A DNA stretch of 64,000 nt from Pseudomonas sp. StFLB209 (GTDB taxonomy: Bacteria; Pseudomonadota; Gammaproteobacteria; Pseudomonadales; Pseudomonadaceae). Made by a program: the position numbers and the translations under genes. The stretch covers positions 5,101,001-5,165,000 of the forward strand of contig NZ_AP014637.1 in the NCBI RefSeq assembly GCF_000829415.1, given 5' to 3'. Below, one piece after another: positions 26,398 to 35,765 of the stretch. The notes under the pieces were generated by a model. That model had not been told where the DNA came from and did not search any database. It was given only the letters and a program-made list of their open reading frames with translations. Every line of letters begins with the position of its first letter. Position 1 is the first letter of the stretch.

Positions 26398-26919
26398 TTA
26401 CTTGGCGCCCTTAGAGCGGTTGCAGGGAGGGCAAAGCAGTTGCAAGTTGTCGATGTTGTTGGCCAGGACGTCCTGGATACTCCAGGAGACCAGCCGGTTG
26501 CCCAGTCTGACGGTCAGTGTGTTGTTCACCCCGACCTCATATTGCAAGTGATCAGATTCACCCGTGTTGGTGTAGCGCACCGGAATCGATCCGCTCTCGG
26601 CAATGATCCAATGGTTGCCGTTGTTCTGGGGGGTGAAGGCCGCGACTGTCATCATGGTCGTCTGCTTGACAACGTTCCAGGTAAATGTCGATTTCGCCTG
26701 CATATGATCCACATCGGCGATATCGATCGGCAAGATGCGCCCGCCACAGCGGCCCGCACATTTGAACGTATCCCAGTTGAATGGCGAGTCGAACAGCTTG
26801 GTCGGGGTATTGTCACCGTCGCGGCCGATACGTTTCCTGACGAATTCCCAGTTATGCCGGGCTACAGTCTGCGTGTTATCCCAGCCTAGACCACCCATGG
26901 GTCCTACAATCAGCAACAT
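26398..26919 (-). CDS. Small HNH-nuclease-like protein, candidate type VI effector
   Basis: This 173-residue protein has split HNH-type motifs: C54/C58 in KCAGRCGG, D71-H72 in DVDHMQAKS, then N158 in DNLQLLCPPCNRSKGAK with C163, C166 and N167. CxxxC plus CxxC would bind zinc, and H72 would be the general base. Unusually, about 85 residues of beta-rich sequence lie between the DH pair and N158, where most HNH domains have 15-25. GGAGGAG precedes the ATG. It sits between clpV and vgrG, 3 bp from vgrG, a typical cargo position. No recognised immunity gene adjoins except possibly the MORN-repeat gene. Nuclease activity is inferred from motifs. Confidence 0.75.
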   Translation of the reverse strand: MLLIVGPMGGLGWDNTQTVARHNWEFVRKRIGRDGDNTPTKLFDSPFNWDTFKCAGRCGGRILPIDIADVDHMQAKSTFTWNVVKQTTMMTVAAFTPQNNGNHWIIAESGSIPVRYTNTGESDHLQYEVGVNNTLTVRLGNRLVSWSIQDVLANNIDNLQLLCPPCNRSKGAK

Positions 26920-26983
26920 GTCTTGCTCCTCCGCTCCAACAGGTAATCGGCAGGCATTGCTGCCAGTCCAGGAAAATAGCTTG

Positions 26984-29545
26984 TTACTCCAACACCCACT
27001 CTGCCAACCGCCCGGTCACCTGGCGCATCAACACATTCTCGATATCCCTTGCCCCCGCCCCGCCACATTGCGCCAGCACTGCCTTGACGATCCGCTGATC
27101 AAACTCGAACGGTTTGCCGGTGGCCGCCTTGTAGCGCGCGCGCAGTTTTTCCAGCTTGGCCAGCACGATTGACTCCAGCGTCGCTTCATCCAGCGGCTGG
27201 TAGGCCACCACGGTCATGCGCGCCAGCAAGGCCGGGCGAAAAGCGCCGAGCAGTACCTGCTGCAAGCGAGCATTGAACGGTTCGCCTGCCAGTTCCGGCG
27301 CCGGGGTTTCCAGGATCAGCTCGGCGCCAACATTGCTGGTCGCCAGAATCACGGTGTTCTTGAAATCCACCACCAAGCCCGTACCGTCTTCCATCACACC
27401 TTTGTCGAACACGTTGTAGAACGCTTCCAGAACATCGGGATGGGCTTTTTCGATTTCGTCGAGCAGCACCACACTGTAGGGCTTGCGTCGTACCGCTTCG
27501 GTCAGCACACCGCCGTGGCCATAACCCACATAGCCAGGCGGTGCGCCTTTGAGCTGGCTGACGGTGTGCGCCTCCTGGTATTCGGAAAGGTTGATGCTGA
27601 TCAGGTTGCGCTCGCCGCCATACAACGCATCAGCCAGCGCATAAGCTGTTTCGGTCTTGCCGACACCGGTCGGCCCCGGTAGCAGGAATACGCCCACCGG
27701 TTTGTGCGGATCGGTCAGCCCGGCGCGGTAAGCCTGCAAGCGTTGCGCAATGGTTGCCAATGCCACGCCCTGGCCCATGACCCGCTGGCCAAGACGCTGG
27801 GCCAGCGTTCGCAAGGCAAACGCTTCGTCGGCGAGCATCCTGCCCAGCGGAATGCCGGTCCAGTTGGCGATTACCGCCGCGACAACCCTGGAGTCAACCT
27901 GCTCCGGCACCAGGGTTTCATCCTGACGAATCACGGTCAGGCCTTTTTCAAGGCGCTCCAGCCGCGCAGCCAGTTCATCGATGCGCAAATCCAGCTCGGC
28001 GTCATCCACCGCCGGATCGACAGCCTCATTGAGCACCAGCAACTGCTGACGAATATCGGCACGCTCACGCACTGCCGCGCGCTCCTGGCTCCAACGGCCC
28101 TCCAGTTCCTGAGCGGCCAGGCGACTGTCCAGTTCCTGCTGCTCCAGCACCTGGACACGAAGGCGATGGTCCTGACCGGTCAACTGTTCACGGCGCAACC
28201 GTTGCAGTTCGTCCAGCGCAGCGGCCTGGCGATGACGCAACGCTTCCAGCGCCGGGGGCACGTCGTGTTGGGCCAGGGACACTCGGGCGCAGGCCGTGTC
28301 GAGCACGCTGATGGCCTTGTCAGGCAACTGCCGCCCGGAAATGTAGCGTTGACTGAGTTTGACCGCATCGACAATCGCGCTGTTGAGCACATCGACACCG
28401 TGATGCTGTTCAAGCCGCTCGGTGACGGCACGCAGCATCTGCACAGCGGTAGGCTCGTCCGGTTCTTCGACCTGAACCAATTGAAAACGCCGGGCCAGCG
28501 CCGGGTCTTTCTCGAAGTATTTTTTGTATTCCAGCCAGGTGGTCGCGGCCAGGGTGCGCAGTTCGCCGCGGGCCAGCGCCGGTTTGAGCAGGTTGGCAGC
28601 ATCGCTCTGGCCTTCGGCGGCACCAGCACCGATAAGCGTGTGGGCCTCATCAATGAACAGAATCACCTTGCCAGCCGCTTTGCGCACGCCGTCGATAACC
28701 CCTTTGAGGCGCTTCTCAAACTCGCCCTTGACCCCGGCCCCGGCTTGCAGCAGCCCAAGATCCAGCGTGCGCAGGCTTACGCCCTGCAACAACGGCGGGA
28801 TTTCGCCTTTGGCAATCCGCAGCGCCAGACCTTCGACCACAGCGGTCTTGCCCACCCCGGGAGCCCCGACCAGAATCGGGTTGTTCTGGCGGCGGCGCAG
28901 CAAAATATCGATGCATTGGCGAATCTCGTTGTCACGGCCAATGATCGGATCAATGTTACCGGCCCGTGCTTCGGCGGTCAGGTCGTGGGTGTACAGCGTC
29001 AGCAAGGAGCCGCCAGCGGTATCATTCTGCGAGTCGGCACTGGACGGTACGCTGGCCGCGTTGGCTGGCGGGTTCTGCGATTCGCCCGAGTGTGCGATGC
29101 AGTCCGGCAATTGCTCGCGCAGCTTTTGCGGTGATACCGAGCGCAGCCCGGGCAGACGACTGAACACCTCCGGGTACTGCGCTTGGTGCTCCAGCAAGGT
29201 CAATAACAGCAGTGCCGAACGCACGCTGGCAATGCCTTGCGCGCAGGACTGCTGCACGGCTGCCTCGATCAACCCCAACAGCTGTCGGGACAGGGTTGGG
29301 CTGTGGCTATTGCCTGGCGTAAAGCCGTGCAAGGTTCGCTGGATTTCAGCGCACAGCGGCGCACTGTTGACCCCGAGGGCCGGTAACAAGACCGCCAGAT
29401 CCCCTTCGGGCGCATCGAGCAATTCGAGCAGTAGATGCTCGACCTCGACAAATTCATGGCCACCCTGCCAGGCACGCTGCGCGGCGCGCTCCATGGCATC
29501 GCGACAATGGCTGTTGAGGCGCCCGATCAGGCTTGCGATTTCCAT
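26984..29545 (-). CDS. clpV: Type VI sheath-recycling ATPase ClpV (TssH)
   Basis: This 853-residue AAA+ protein has a Clp-N domain (about 1-150), a first ATPase module (GAPGVGKTAVVEG, VILFIDEAHTLIGAG), a middle coiled region, and a second ATPase module (GPTGVGKTETAYAL, SVVLLDEIEKAHPDV). ClpV disassembles contracted TssB/TssC sheaths. The ATG at 29545 (MEIASLIGRLN) is preferred; an extended frame to 29605 would run into tssG. It lies 1 bp after the tssG stop in the minus-strand operon. Confidence 0.95.
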   Translation of the reverse strand: MEIASLIGRLNSHCRDAMERAAQRAWQGGHEFVEVEHLLLELLDAPEGDLAVLLPALGVNSAPLCAEIQRTLHGFTPGNSHSPTLSRQLLGLIEAAVQQSCAQGIASVRSALLLLTLLEHQAQYPEVFSRLPGLRSVSPQKLREQLPDCIAHSGESQNPPANAASVPSSADSQNDTAGGSLLTLYTHDLTAEARAGNIDPIIGRDNEIRQCIDILLRRRQNNPILVGAPGVGKTAVVEGLALRIAKGEIPPLLQGVSLRTLDLGLLQAGAGVKGEFEKRLKGVIDGVRKAAGKVILFIDEAHTLIGAGAAEGQSDAANLLKPALARGELRTLAATTWLEYKKYFEKDPALARRFQLVQVEEPDEPTAVQMLRAVTERLEQHHGVDVLNSAIVDAVKLSQRYISGRQLPDKAISVLDTACARVSLAQHDVPPALEALRHRQAAALDELQRLRREQLTGQDHRLRVQVLEQQELDSRLAAQELEGRWSQERAAVRERADIRQQLLVLNEAVDPAVDDAELDLRIDELAARLERLEKGLTVIRQDETLVPEQVDSRVVAAVIANWTGIPLGRMLADEAFALRTLAQRLGQRVMGQGVALATIAQRLQAYRAGLTDPHKPVGVFLLPGPTGVGKTETAYALADALYGGERNLISINLSEYQEAHTVSQLKGAPPGYVGYGHGGVLTEAVRRKPYSVVLLDEIEKAHPDVLEAFYNVFDKGVMEDGTGLVVDFKNTVILATSNVGAELILETPAPELAGEPFNARLQQVLLGAFRPALLARMTVVAYQPLDEATLESIVLAKLEKLRARYKAATGKPFEFDQRIVKAVLAQCGGAGARDIENVLMRQVTGRLAEWVLE

Positions 29546-29546
29546 G

Positions 29547-30635
29547 TCAGGCTCCGTTTTTACCGAGGCTGACGTCGATCCAGTAATTACCCTGGCGTAC
29601 TTCACGGTTCAGCCAACTGCCCTGCCCCAGGCCTGGCTGGTGTACCTGACCAAGCCGCTGGATGTCGCTCTTGTCGACATGGATGCGCAACTCACACTGC
29701 AGTTCGGCACCAAAATAGAAGCTCACCAGCGCTGCCAGTTGTCGATGGCTCAAACGCCCTGGCATAAAACTGTCAGCCCGGGTCGGCTGCAGTGGGCCCA
29801 GATGAATGCGCACCCCCTGTTGCTGGTCCCAGGCCCGACTGCCACAGACCGCGTTGCGGCCCAGACTCAGGTTGCGCCCCTGGCGACCGAGCACCGTGCG
29901 GCTGGCTGGCGGAATGCGCCGCCAGCCGCCGAGGAAGTCCTCAATCCGCACGTTCAGGTCGAAGTGATGGCGGAGCAAGCTCTGCAAACCGGCCACCGAA
30001 CGCCGCCCGTTGGCCAGCAACGCCGCCCGGGCAATCAGTGCCTTTTCCGGAACCGACACAGGCATGCCGGGCGGCTGGCTGGTCAACCCGCAAAGCGCTT
30101 GCAACTGCTGGTAAACCGGGCTGTGTTCGCTGCGCTGATAAGGCAAAGCAATCCGGTGTTTAAGCTGGACTCTGTATAGCAGGCTCAGCAAGCGGTGCTG
30201 AAACAGGTCGAGAAACGCCAGCGTGCCCCGATCCCCGGCACGGACTCGTTGTTGCAACCATTCCTGATAGGCGTAAGGCAGCGGGCCATCAGGGCCACCG
30301 AGGCCAAAAACCGGGGTATGCAAGGTCAGCCGTGGCACGACCAGCGGCTTGCGGTGCAAATGGCGGTATACCAATGGCGGGCGCAGCGCTGACAAAGGCG
30401 CAAACGCCTGTGGGGCAAGCTGCAGGCTGCTGATCTGACTGGGTGAAAACACCGGCAACAAAGGACCACGCAGGCGCACGGCTTCCTGCTGCGGATCATT
30501 GCTGCAGCCCAGTGCCGGCAAGTGCGGCTGCTCACGCTCGAGAATCTGCAGCGCCTGCAACCATTCGAAACGCTGCGGCGCCCAGCGCAGACGTGCGCTT
30601 AAAGTGCCAGGCCCGCGATGCTCTCGGGTTGCCAT
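29547..30635 (-). CDS. tssG: Type VI baseplate protein TssG
   Basis: This 362-residue protein has the TssG/ImpH/VasB features: the N-terminal FEWLQALQILER, LPYAYQEWLQQRVRAGD, LAFLDLFQHRLLSLLYR and the C-terminal GRLSHRQLAALVSFYFGAEL. TssG joins TssE, TssF and TssK in the baseplate wedge around VgrG. It starts inside the end of tssF (37-bp overlap) and is followed directly by clpV. Length is normal for the family. Confidence 0.92.
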   Translation of the reverse strand: MATREHRGPGTLSARLRWAPQRFEWLQALQILEREQPHLPALGCSNDPQQEAVRLRGPLLPVFSPSQISSLQLAPQAFAPLSALRPPLVYRHLHRKPLVVPRLTLHTPVFGLGGPDGPLPYAYQEWLQQRVRAGDRGTLAFLDLFQHRLLSLLYRVQLKHRIALPYQRSEHSPVYQQLQALCGLTSQPPGMPVSVPEKALIARAALLANGRRSVAGLQSLLRHHFDLNVRIEDFLGGWRRIPPASRTVLGRQGRNLSLGRNAVCGSRAWDQQQGVRIHLGPLQPTRADSFMPGRLSHRQLAALVSFYFGAELQCELRIHVDKSDIQRLGQVHQPGLGQGSWLNREVRQGNYWIDVSLGKNGA

Positions 30636-32404
30636 CTCATGATCTCCTTGTCACCTTCGACCAGCACCGTACGCACGAAGCAGTTGGTGGTGGCATACAA
30701 GGCGAAGAAATTCGCCAGTACCGCGCAAAACAGTACCCGGCTATGCCCCGCCGCGCCCTTGGAATCGAGAGTCAGGCGTACTTCGAGGCCGTTACGCCAG
30801 CCACGCCAGGCATCCTGGCCGACCCGATCAACCACCCGTTCAGTGCGCATGCCGACAATGCAGTCGATCTGCTGACGTACCGCAGAGTCCTCGCGCAGAT
30901 TGTGCAGCACGAGCATTTCCTTGAGCGATGCCAGTGCCTTGGGGCCTTCGACCAGCGAGGTATGGTTAAGGTTGAGCTGCGACACCAGCCGCCAGCGCGA
31001 GGCGCCGGCCAGATTGGGCATTGATTGCCGGGTCGGGCTTTTAAGCAGGTGAATCTGTGCCACTGGGCCGCTGCTTTCGAATTTGAGCACGCTATTGGGC
31101 GCCAGGCGCTCAGCCAGATGCCGATTGGTGCACAGTACCTTGGCGGTGAAATGGCGTCCGGGCTGCTCTTGGCTCGGCTGAAACTCGCTGTCGACCAGAC
31201 TGAGCATCAGGTCAGTACCGGGACGCCCGGCTTTCAGGCCGCTGATGCGTCGCGCATGCCAGAACAGCGCTCGGTCGCCGACGCCATGCTGGTCACCATA
31301 GAACGGCGCAACCGGCTGGATTACGCCATTGTGGCTGGATACCAGGCTGCGAATACTGTGAATCTCTGTGCTGCTGTCGCGGTGCGAATCGGCAACCAGC
31401 AAGTGCTCACTGCGTGTGCCATCGGGCCGCAGGGTTTCGGCGGTGCGAGGAAACAGGTTGATGATTGGCGCACACCCCAGTGCGATGTCTTCGCGTTGCA
31501 GGCTGACCCGCTGGCTCGGCAGCGTATCGAACGCGATGTAGACCAGCAAACGATCAGTGGCCTGGGCCGGAATACGTAGCGGGATATCGAAAAAAGCGAA
31601 TTTTTCCGGGAAGGTGAAGTACTCCACCAACAGCCGCAATGCCGGATGGACACCGTCTTCGTCAGGCAACAGGCTTTGTTGTTCAGCGAAGCCAACCGCA
31701 GCGGGTAAGGCATTGACCGCCTGCGGGGTGCCGCCTGGCACGGCGCACACAACATCAAGGCTATGCGCGGCCAGCAAATCGTAAAGCAAGGCCCGATTGA
31801 TCGGCGAGCCTGCCAGGTGAATGCGCAAGTGGGTCAGGCTGTCAGGCAGCTGCGCCCAGTTCTTCTCGCCACTGCACGACAGTTGCAGGCACAGTGACGA
31901 GCTGGCGCGATTGATCGCCGTTTCACTCTGGCTTCGGTCGGTATCGAGCAGTGTCACCTCTTCAACCCTTACCGGCCACAGTGTCAGGTCAAAACCGGTA
32001 CGGAAGTACAGACTGTCAGGCTGAGACTTGTCCGGGGCCTTGAACACCGACGTTGCGCGGGGTAACAGGTAGCCGTCGGCAATATTGCCCTTGGAGGTGT
32101 CGGGCACGAAACGGGCGATGGCACACGACGGCATCGGACGTAAGGCCAAGGGGTAGAGCTGTTCGAGCAAGGCGTCGCTGAACTCGGCATAACCATCGTC
32201 CAGGCGCCGCTGCAGACGTGCCGTCAATAGCGCGAAACTTTCCAGCAGGCGTTCTACATGAGGGTCCTGGGAGCCGGCCGCAGACAACTTCAAGTGCCCG
32301 GCCAGTGTTGGATGGCTGGCCGCGAAATCTGCCCCGGCACGGTGTAGCCAGGTCAATTCCCGCTGGTAGTAGTCCAGCAGTTCGGCATCAATCGAATCGC
32401 TCAT
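30599..32404 (-). CDS. tssF: Type VI baseplate protein TssF
   Basis: This 601-residue protein starts MSDSIDAELLDYYQRELTWL and continues HPTLAGHLKLSAAGSQDPHVERLLESFALLTARLQ, the standard opening of the TssF/ImpG/VasA family. TssF pairs with TssG in the wedge complex. The ATG at 32404 overlaps the end of tssE by 17 bp; the longer in-frame extension to 32428 adds residues that do not match the family start. All expected length is present. Confidence 0.93.
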   Translation of the reverse strand: MSDSIDAELLDYYQRELTWLHRAGADFAASHPTLAGHLKLSAAGSQDPHVERLLESFALLTARLQRRLDDGYAEFSDALLEQLYPLALRPMPSCAIARFVPDTSKGNIADGYLLPRATSVFKAPDKSQPDSLYFRTGFDLTLWPVRVEEVTLLDTDRSQSETAINRASSSLCLQLSCSGEKNWAQLPDSLTHLRIHLAGSPINRALLYDLLAAHSLDVVCAVPGGTPQAVNALPAAVGFAEQQSLLPDEDGVHPALRLLVEYFTFPEKFAFFDIPLRIPAQATDRLLVYIAFDTLPSQRVSLQREDIALGCAPIINLFPRTAETLRPDGTRSEHLLVADSHRDSSTEIHSIRSLVSSHNGVIQPVAPFYGDQHGVGDRALFWHARRISGLKAGRPGTDLMLSLVDSEFQPSQEQPGRHFTAKVLCTNRHLAERLAPNSVLKFESSGPVAQIHLLKSPTRQSMPNLAGASRWRLVSQLNLNHTSLVEGPKALASLKEMLVLHNLREDSAVRQQIDCIVGMRTERVVDRVGQDAWRGWRNGLEVRLTLDSKGAAGHSRVLFCAVLANFFALYATTNCFVRTVLVEGDKEIMRWQPESIAGLAL

Positions 32405-32813
32405 GCCTGACCTCGAAGCCGCCCTCACCCAGATTCATTACAAAAGCCATACTGGCCTCCTGAAGACCGCGAATATGACCGATCACACGAATGGTCATGC
32501 GCGTGCGCTGGCCGGGCACGCCACTGATTTCCACGCTCGCAAGCTCCAGGCGCGGTTCGAAATGATTGATGGCTTTGCGTATTTCACGGCTGAGCAGTCG
32601 CTGGTCCTGCTCACGGTCGGCGTACAGCGCACTCCAGTCACCGATGCCGTAATCGATGACACTGGCGGCCATGCCATGATGGCGCTCAGTGCGCCGGGTA
32701 TTGAGCAGACGCTCAAGCTCCCGGCGCACTGACTCGCCGATCCGGCGCGGGTCCTGCGCATCGAAATCGGTCGCCTGGCCACCGGCCAACAGGTCGAACA
32801 ACGCAACACGCAT
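32388..32813 (-). CDS. tssE: Type VI baseplate protein TssE (gp25-like)
   Basis: This 141-residue gp25-like protein contains ESVRRELERLLNTRR and the conserved YGIGDWSAL, and further on LSREIRKAINHFEPRL. TssE links the baseplate to the first sheath ring. It lies 36 bp after hcp and overlaps tssF. The start ATG at 32813 gives the normal length. Confidence 0.92.
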   Translation of the reverse strand: MRVALFDLLAGGQATDFDAQDPRRIGESVRRELERLLNTRRTERHHGMAASVIDYGIGDWSALYADREQDQRLLSREIRKAINHFEPRLELASVEISGVPGQRTRMTIRVIGHIRGLQEASMAFVMNLGEGGFEVRHERFD

Positions 32814-32849
32814 ACCCGGACTCCAGCCGATGGCGCAACAGGTGAGCGA

Positions 32850-33350
32850 TTACTTCGATTGCAGTTTGTTGGCCGCCAGGTCCCACGTAGCCGCGGCGGT
32901 GCCTTCCTTGGTGCCGTCGTCTTTCTGGGCGGTGAGCTCCCATTTGATCTTGGTGAAGTTCAGCGACAGGGTTTCTACCGGCTTGCCGCCAGAACCGCCG
33001 CTGACGCTGACGTTGGAGATCACCACGTTGGTCAGGGTGTAGACGATGAACGGCAGAATCTTGCCGTCCGCTTCTGCAGCGTTACGACCAATGGTGATCT
33101 TTGCCTCGGTAATGGGTTTACCAGAGCAGCAGTAGCCGTTGAGGTCCGGGGTCGAGGAGTCGATGAACTTGGTCAGGGTGAACTCGCCGATGTGCGGCTT
33201 GCCGGAGGTTCGTTCCGAGTTACTGACGTCGTTGGTCACCTGCATGGCCACGTTGTGGCTGTAGGACATGACTTCGATCTTGTCTGCGTAGCCTTCGATC
33301 AGCGAGTCGCCTTTGATCGTGTCGCCCAGATCCAGAATGATTGCATCCAT
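32850..33350 (-). CDS. hcp: Type VI tube protein Hcp (TssD)
   Basis: This 166-residue Hcp forms the hexameric inner tube expelled by sheath contraction. Features are MDAIILDLGDTIKG, the aromatic/His segment MSYSHNVAMQV, GKPHIGEFTLTKFIDSSTPDL and the beta-barrel end SLNFTKIKWELTAQ. A 67-bp gap separates it from tssC, the largest within the minus-strand core genes, so a secondary promoter or processing site for high Hcp expression is possible; I see no clear motif. Confidence 0.95.
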   Translation of the reverse strand: MDAIILDLGDTIKGDSLIEGYADKIEVMSYSHNVAMQVTNDVSNSERTSGKPHIGEFTLTKFIDSSTPDLNGYCCSGKPITEAKITIGRNAAEADGKILPFIVYTLTNVVISNVSVSGGSGGKPVETLSLNFTKIKWELTAQKDDGTKEGTAAATWDLAANKLQSK

Positions 33351-33417
33351 CGGGTGTATTCCTTGCTACGGCTTTAATTTGGGTGAATGGCCCGCTGACG
33401 CACAGCGGGCCGGACAA

Positions 33418-34971
33418 TCAGGCAGCGGCGGACGGCGGCAGCGTGGCGACCAGACGAATCGACGCAGTCAACTCTTCGAGCTGGAAGTGCGGACGCAGGA
33501 ATACCGTGGCACGGTAGCTGCCCGGACGGCCCGGTACGTCAGTGACGTCAATACGCGCTTCGCGCAACGGGTACTGCGCCTTGATCTCCTGCGGCGCGTT
33601 GTCGTTGATCAACACGTAGTCGGTGATCCAGTTGTTCAGGTAGCTCTGGACGTTTTCGCGGGTGGCGAACGTGCCGACCTTGTCGCGCAGGATCACTTTG
33701 AGATAGTGGGCAAAGCGCGAAGCAGCCAGTACGTAAGGCAGCATGCCGGAAATGCGCGCGTTGGCATTGGCCTCGAAGGTGTTGTAGGTCTTGGGCTTGT
33801 TGGTAGTCTGACCGCCGAAGAACACCGCGTCGTTGCTGTTCTTGCGATGGCACAGGGCAATGAAGCCCAGGCTGTCGAGCTCCTTCTCGCGGCGGTCGGT
33901 GATCGCCACTTCGGTCGGGCAATTCAACGCCAGATCACCCGACGGGGTAAGGAACTGATACAGCGGCAGATCGCTGACCGTGCCGCCGCCTTCCGGCCCC
34001 CGAATGGCCGCGCACCAGCGGTGTTTGGCGAACGCATCGGTGATGCGCTGGGTCAGCAGCCAGCTGGCATTACCCCACAGAAACTTCTTCGGATCGGTTT
34101 TCAGGCCTTTTTCCGATGCTTTCAGCTCGCGGCCATCGTTCGGGTCGAACGCGATGAAATCGTCGCCCTCGTGCACGCTCTCGGCGAAGTTGAGCATGGT
34201 CGGAACCGGCGCATTCTCCGGGTCGTATGGCAGGCGCGCGAGGTAATGCGGCAGCACCATCGACACGTAACGCGAGTCTTCACTCTCGCGGAACTTGTTC
34301 CACTTCACCAGCGAAGTGCTCTCGAAGGTCTTGGCCAGGTCACGTGGCACGCCCAGGTCGGCAAAGCTCTTGAGGTCGAACAACTGCGGGCTGGCGGCCG
34401 TGATGAGCGGCGCGTGGGCGGCAGCGGCGACATTCGACAGGCTGGTGAGCATGTCAATGTCCGGTGCACTGCGACCGAACTCATAGTCCCCCATCAGCAG
34501 GCTGAACGGGCTGCCACCGAACGTGCCGTACTCTTCTTCGTAAACCTTCTTGAACAGTACGCTCTGATCGAATTCCACGGCCTTTTTCAGGTCGTTGGCC
34601 AGCTCTTCCTTGCCGACGTTAAGCAGTCGCAGTTTCAGCGAAGTGCCGGTTTCGGTGTTGCTCACCAACTGGTGCAAACCGCGCCAGGAGGCTTCGAGCT
34701 TCTGGAACGGTTCGGCGTGCAAAATCAGGTTGAGCTGCGCGTGAATCTGGTCGTCCAGCGCCTTGATACGCTCGCTGATGGTGGTCAGCATGTTGGTGTC
34801 GGCGTGAACCTTGTGGCTTTCGACCTCTTCAGCGAACACCTGCAGCATCTGGTGCGCATGGGTCTTGTCATCGCTGCTGCCGCTCACGCTCATGGTGGCG
34901 ACAATGCGGTCGAGCAACGAGTCGTTCAGGGTCTGGGTGCCGGTGGTAGTGGCAACAGGCTCTTTAGGCAT
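33418..34971 (-). CDS. tssC: Type VI sheath large subunit TssC (VipB)
   Basis: This 517-residue protein has the EvpB/VipB signatures LEASWRGLHQLVSNTETG, FGVLLGDYEF-like FSLLMGDYEFG, and GGTVSDLPLYQFLTPSGDLALNCPTEVAITDRRE. With TssB it forms the contractile sheath. It is about 20 residues longer than the commonest TssC length, because of a longer N-terminus (MPKEPVATTTGTQTLND). It follows tssB by 26 bp. Confidence 0.95.
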   Translation of the reverse strand: MPKEPVATTTGTQTLNDSLLDRIVATMSVSGSSDDKTHAHQMLQVFAEEVESHKVHADTNMLTTISERIKALDDQIHAQLNLILHAEPFQKLEASWRGLHQLVSNTETGTSLKLRLLNVGKEELANDLKKAVEFDQSVLFKKVYEEEYGTFGGSPFSLLMGDYEFGRSAPDIDMLTSLSNVAAAAHAPLITAASPQLFDLKSFADLGVPRDLAKTFESTSLVKWNKFRESEDSRYVSMVLPHYLARLPYDPENAPVPTMLNFAESVHEGDDFIAFDPNDGRELKASEKGLKTDPKKFLWGNASWLLTQRITDAFAKHRWCAAIRGPEGGGTVSDLPLYQFLTPSGDLALNCPTEVAITDRREKELDSLGFIALCHRKNSNDAVFFGGQTTNKPKTYNTFEANANARISGMLPYVLAASRFAHYLKVILRDKVGTFATRENVQSYLNNWITDYVLINDNAPQEIKAQYPLREARIDVTDVPGRPGSYRATVFLRPHFQLEELTASIRLVATLPPSAAA

Positions 34972-34997
34972 GAAAAATCCTCCGTGGACGGCGCGGA

Positions 34998-35600
34998 TCA
35001 GGCAGGGTTGGTGGTCGGGTTCGGATCTTCAGGCGTTTCATCCTGCCCCGCTGGGGTATCCGTATTCACCGGTAACGCTGGCGTTGGCGCAGGCAGTGCC
35101 GCCGCGAGCTGAGCCTGAAGCTGCTTGACCGCATCGTCGCTGGAGAGGCCGGAAACCAGACTCTGATCGAGGGCTTCGTTACCATCGAGTTTGATCAGCA
35201 GGTCTTGAAGGCGCTGGCGCTTTTCGAACAGTTCTTTCAAGCCATTGACCTGACGAACCAGTTTTTCGGGGCTGAAATCATCAATGCTGTTGAATTGCAG
35301 ATCGACTTTGAGATTACCGCTTTGGCCTTCCAGAACATTTTCAACAGTGAAGCTCACTTGCGGGTGAATCTTGCTCAGCACGGTATTGAAATTGTCACGA
35401 TCAATATCTACAAACCCCCGCTTATCCAATCCTGCCTTGGCCGGCGCTGAATTACCTGACAAGTCGGACAGAATCCCCACGACCAGAGGCAACTCCTTTG
35501 TTTCAAAGGCGTTGCCAATTTCAACGTCATAAGTGATCTGGACCCGCGGCGGACGATTGCGCCCCAAATAACGCTGTTTGCTTTCCTGATTCGCTGCCAT
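34998..35600 (-). CDS. tssB: Type VI sheath small subunit TssB (VipA), with C-terminal extension
   Basis: This 200-residue protein shows RNRPPRVQITYDVEIGNA, ELPLVVGILSDLSGN and the LxVDLQFNSIDDFSPEKLV segment of TssB. The usual length is about 165-170. The extra C-terminal part (from about residue 165) is a Pro/Thr/Asp-rich tail, PAPTPALPVNTDTP and onward, likely disordered. In VipA/VipB the region near the TssB C-terminus faces the sheath outside, so the tail may affect ClpV access; that is inference. First gene of the minus-strand operon. Confidence 0.94.
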   Translation of the reverse strand: MAANQESKQRYLGRNRPPRVQITYDVEIGNAFETKELPLVVGILSDLSGNSAPAKAGLDKRGFVDIDRDNFNTVLSKIHPQVSFTVENVLEGQSGNLKVDLQFNSIDDFSPEKLVRQVNGLKELFEKRQRLQDLLIKLDGNEALDQSLVSGLSSDDAVKQLQAQLAAALPAPTPALPVNTDTPAGQDETPEDPNPTTNPA

Positions 35601-35719
35601 GCCTTACTCCTTCAGATGCCTCGCCACACAGGAGGCCAGGCACACACTGTCGACAAATTCTGACTACACAGGCGCAACTCCCGTTGGAAAGCTGGCTGGG
35701 CAAAACATTAGAAGAAGGC

Positions 35720-35746
35720 TATAAGAAAGCAAAGAAATTTCTTATA
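35720..35746. promoter_or_regulatory. AT-rich inverted repeat in the divergent type VI promoter
   Basis: TATAAGAAA at 35720-35728 and its exact complement TTTCTTATA at 35738-35746 lie in the 165-bp gap between tssB and tssJ, which is much more AT-rich than its surroundings. It could be an operator for both arms. I found no convincing sigma-54 -24/-12 pair here. Confidence 0.4.
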
Positions 35747-35765
35747 AAACCTATGTTGGATTCGT

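Noticed and set aside
28524..30179. A 551-codon plus-strand open frame
   Set aside because: It is antisense to clpV and tssG, which are well supported; the translation has no recognisable domain.
33313..35112. A 599-codon plus-strand open frame
   Set aside because: It is antisense to tssC and parts of hcp and tssB; high GC at third positions keeps the opposite frame open.
35601..35765. Sigma-54 promoter for the type VI arms
   Set aside because: I looked for a TGGC-N8-TTGC type element in both directions and found only poor matches (such as TGGCGAGGCATC).
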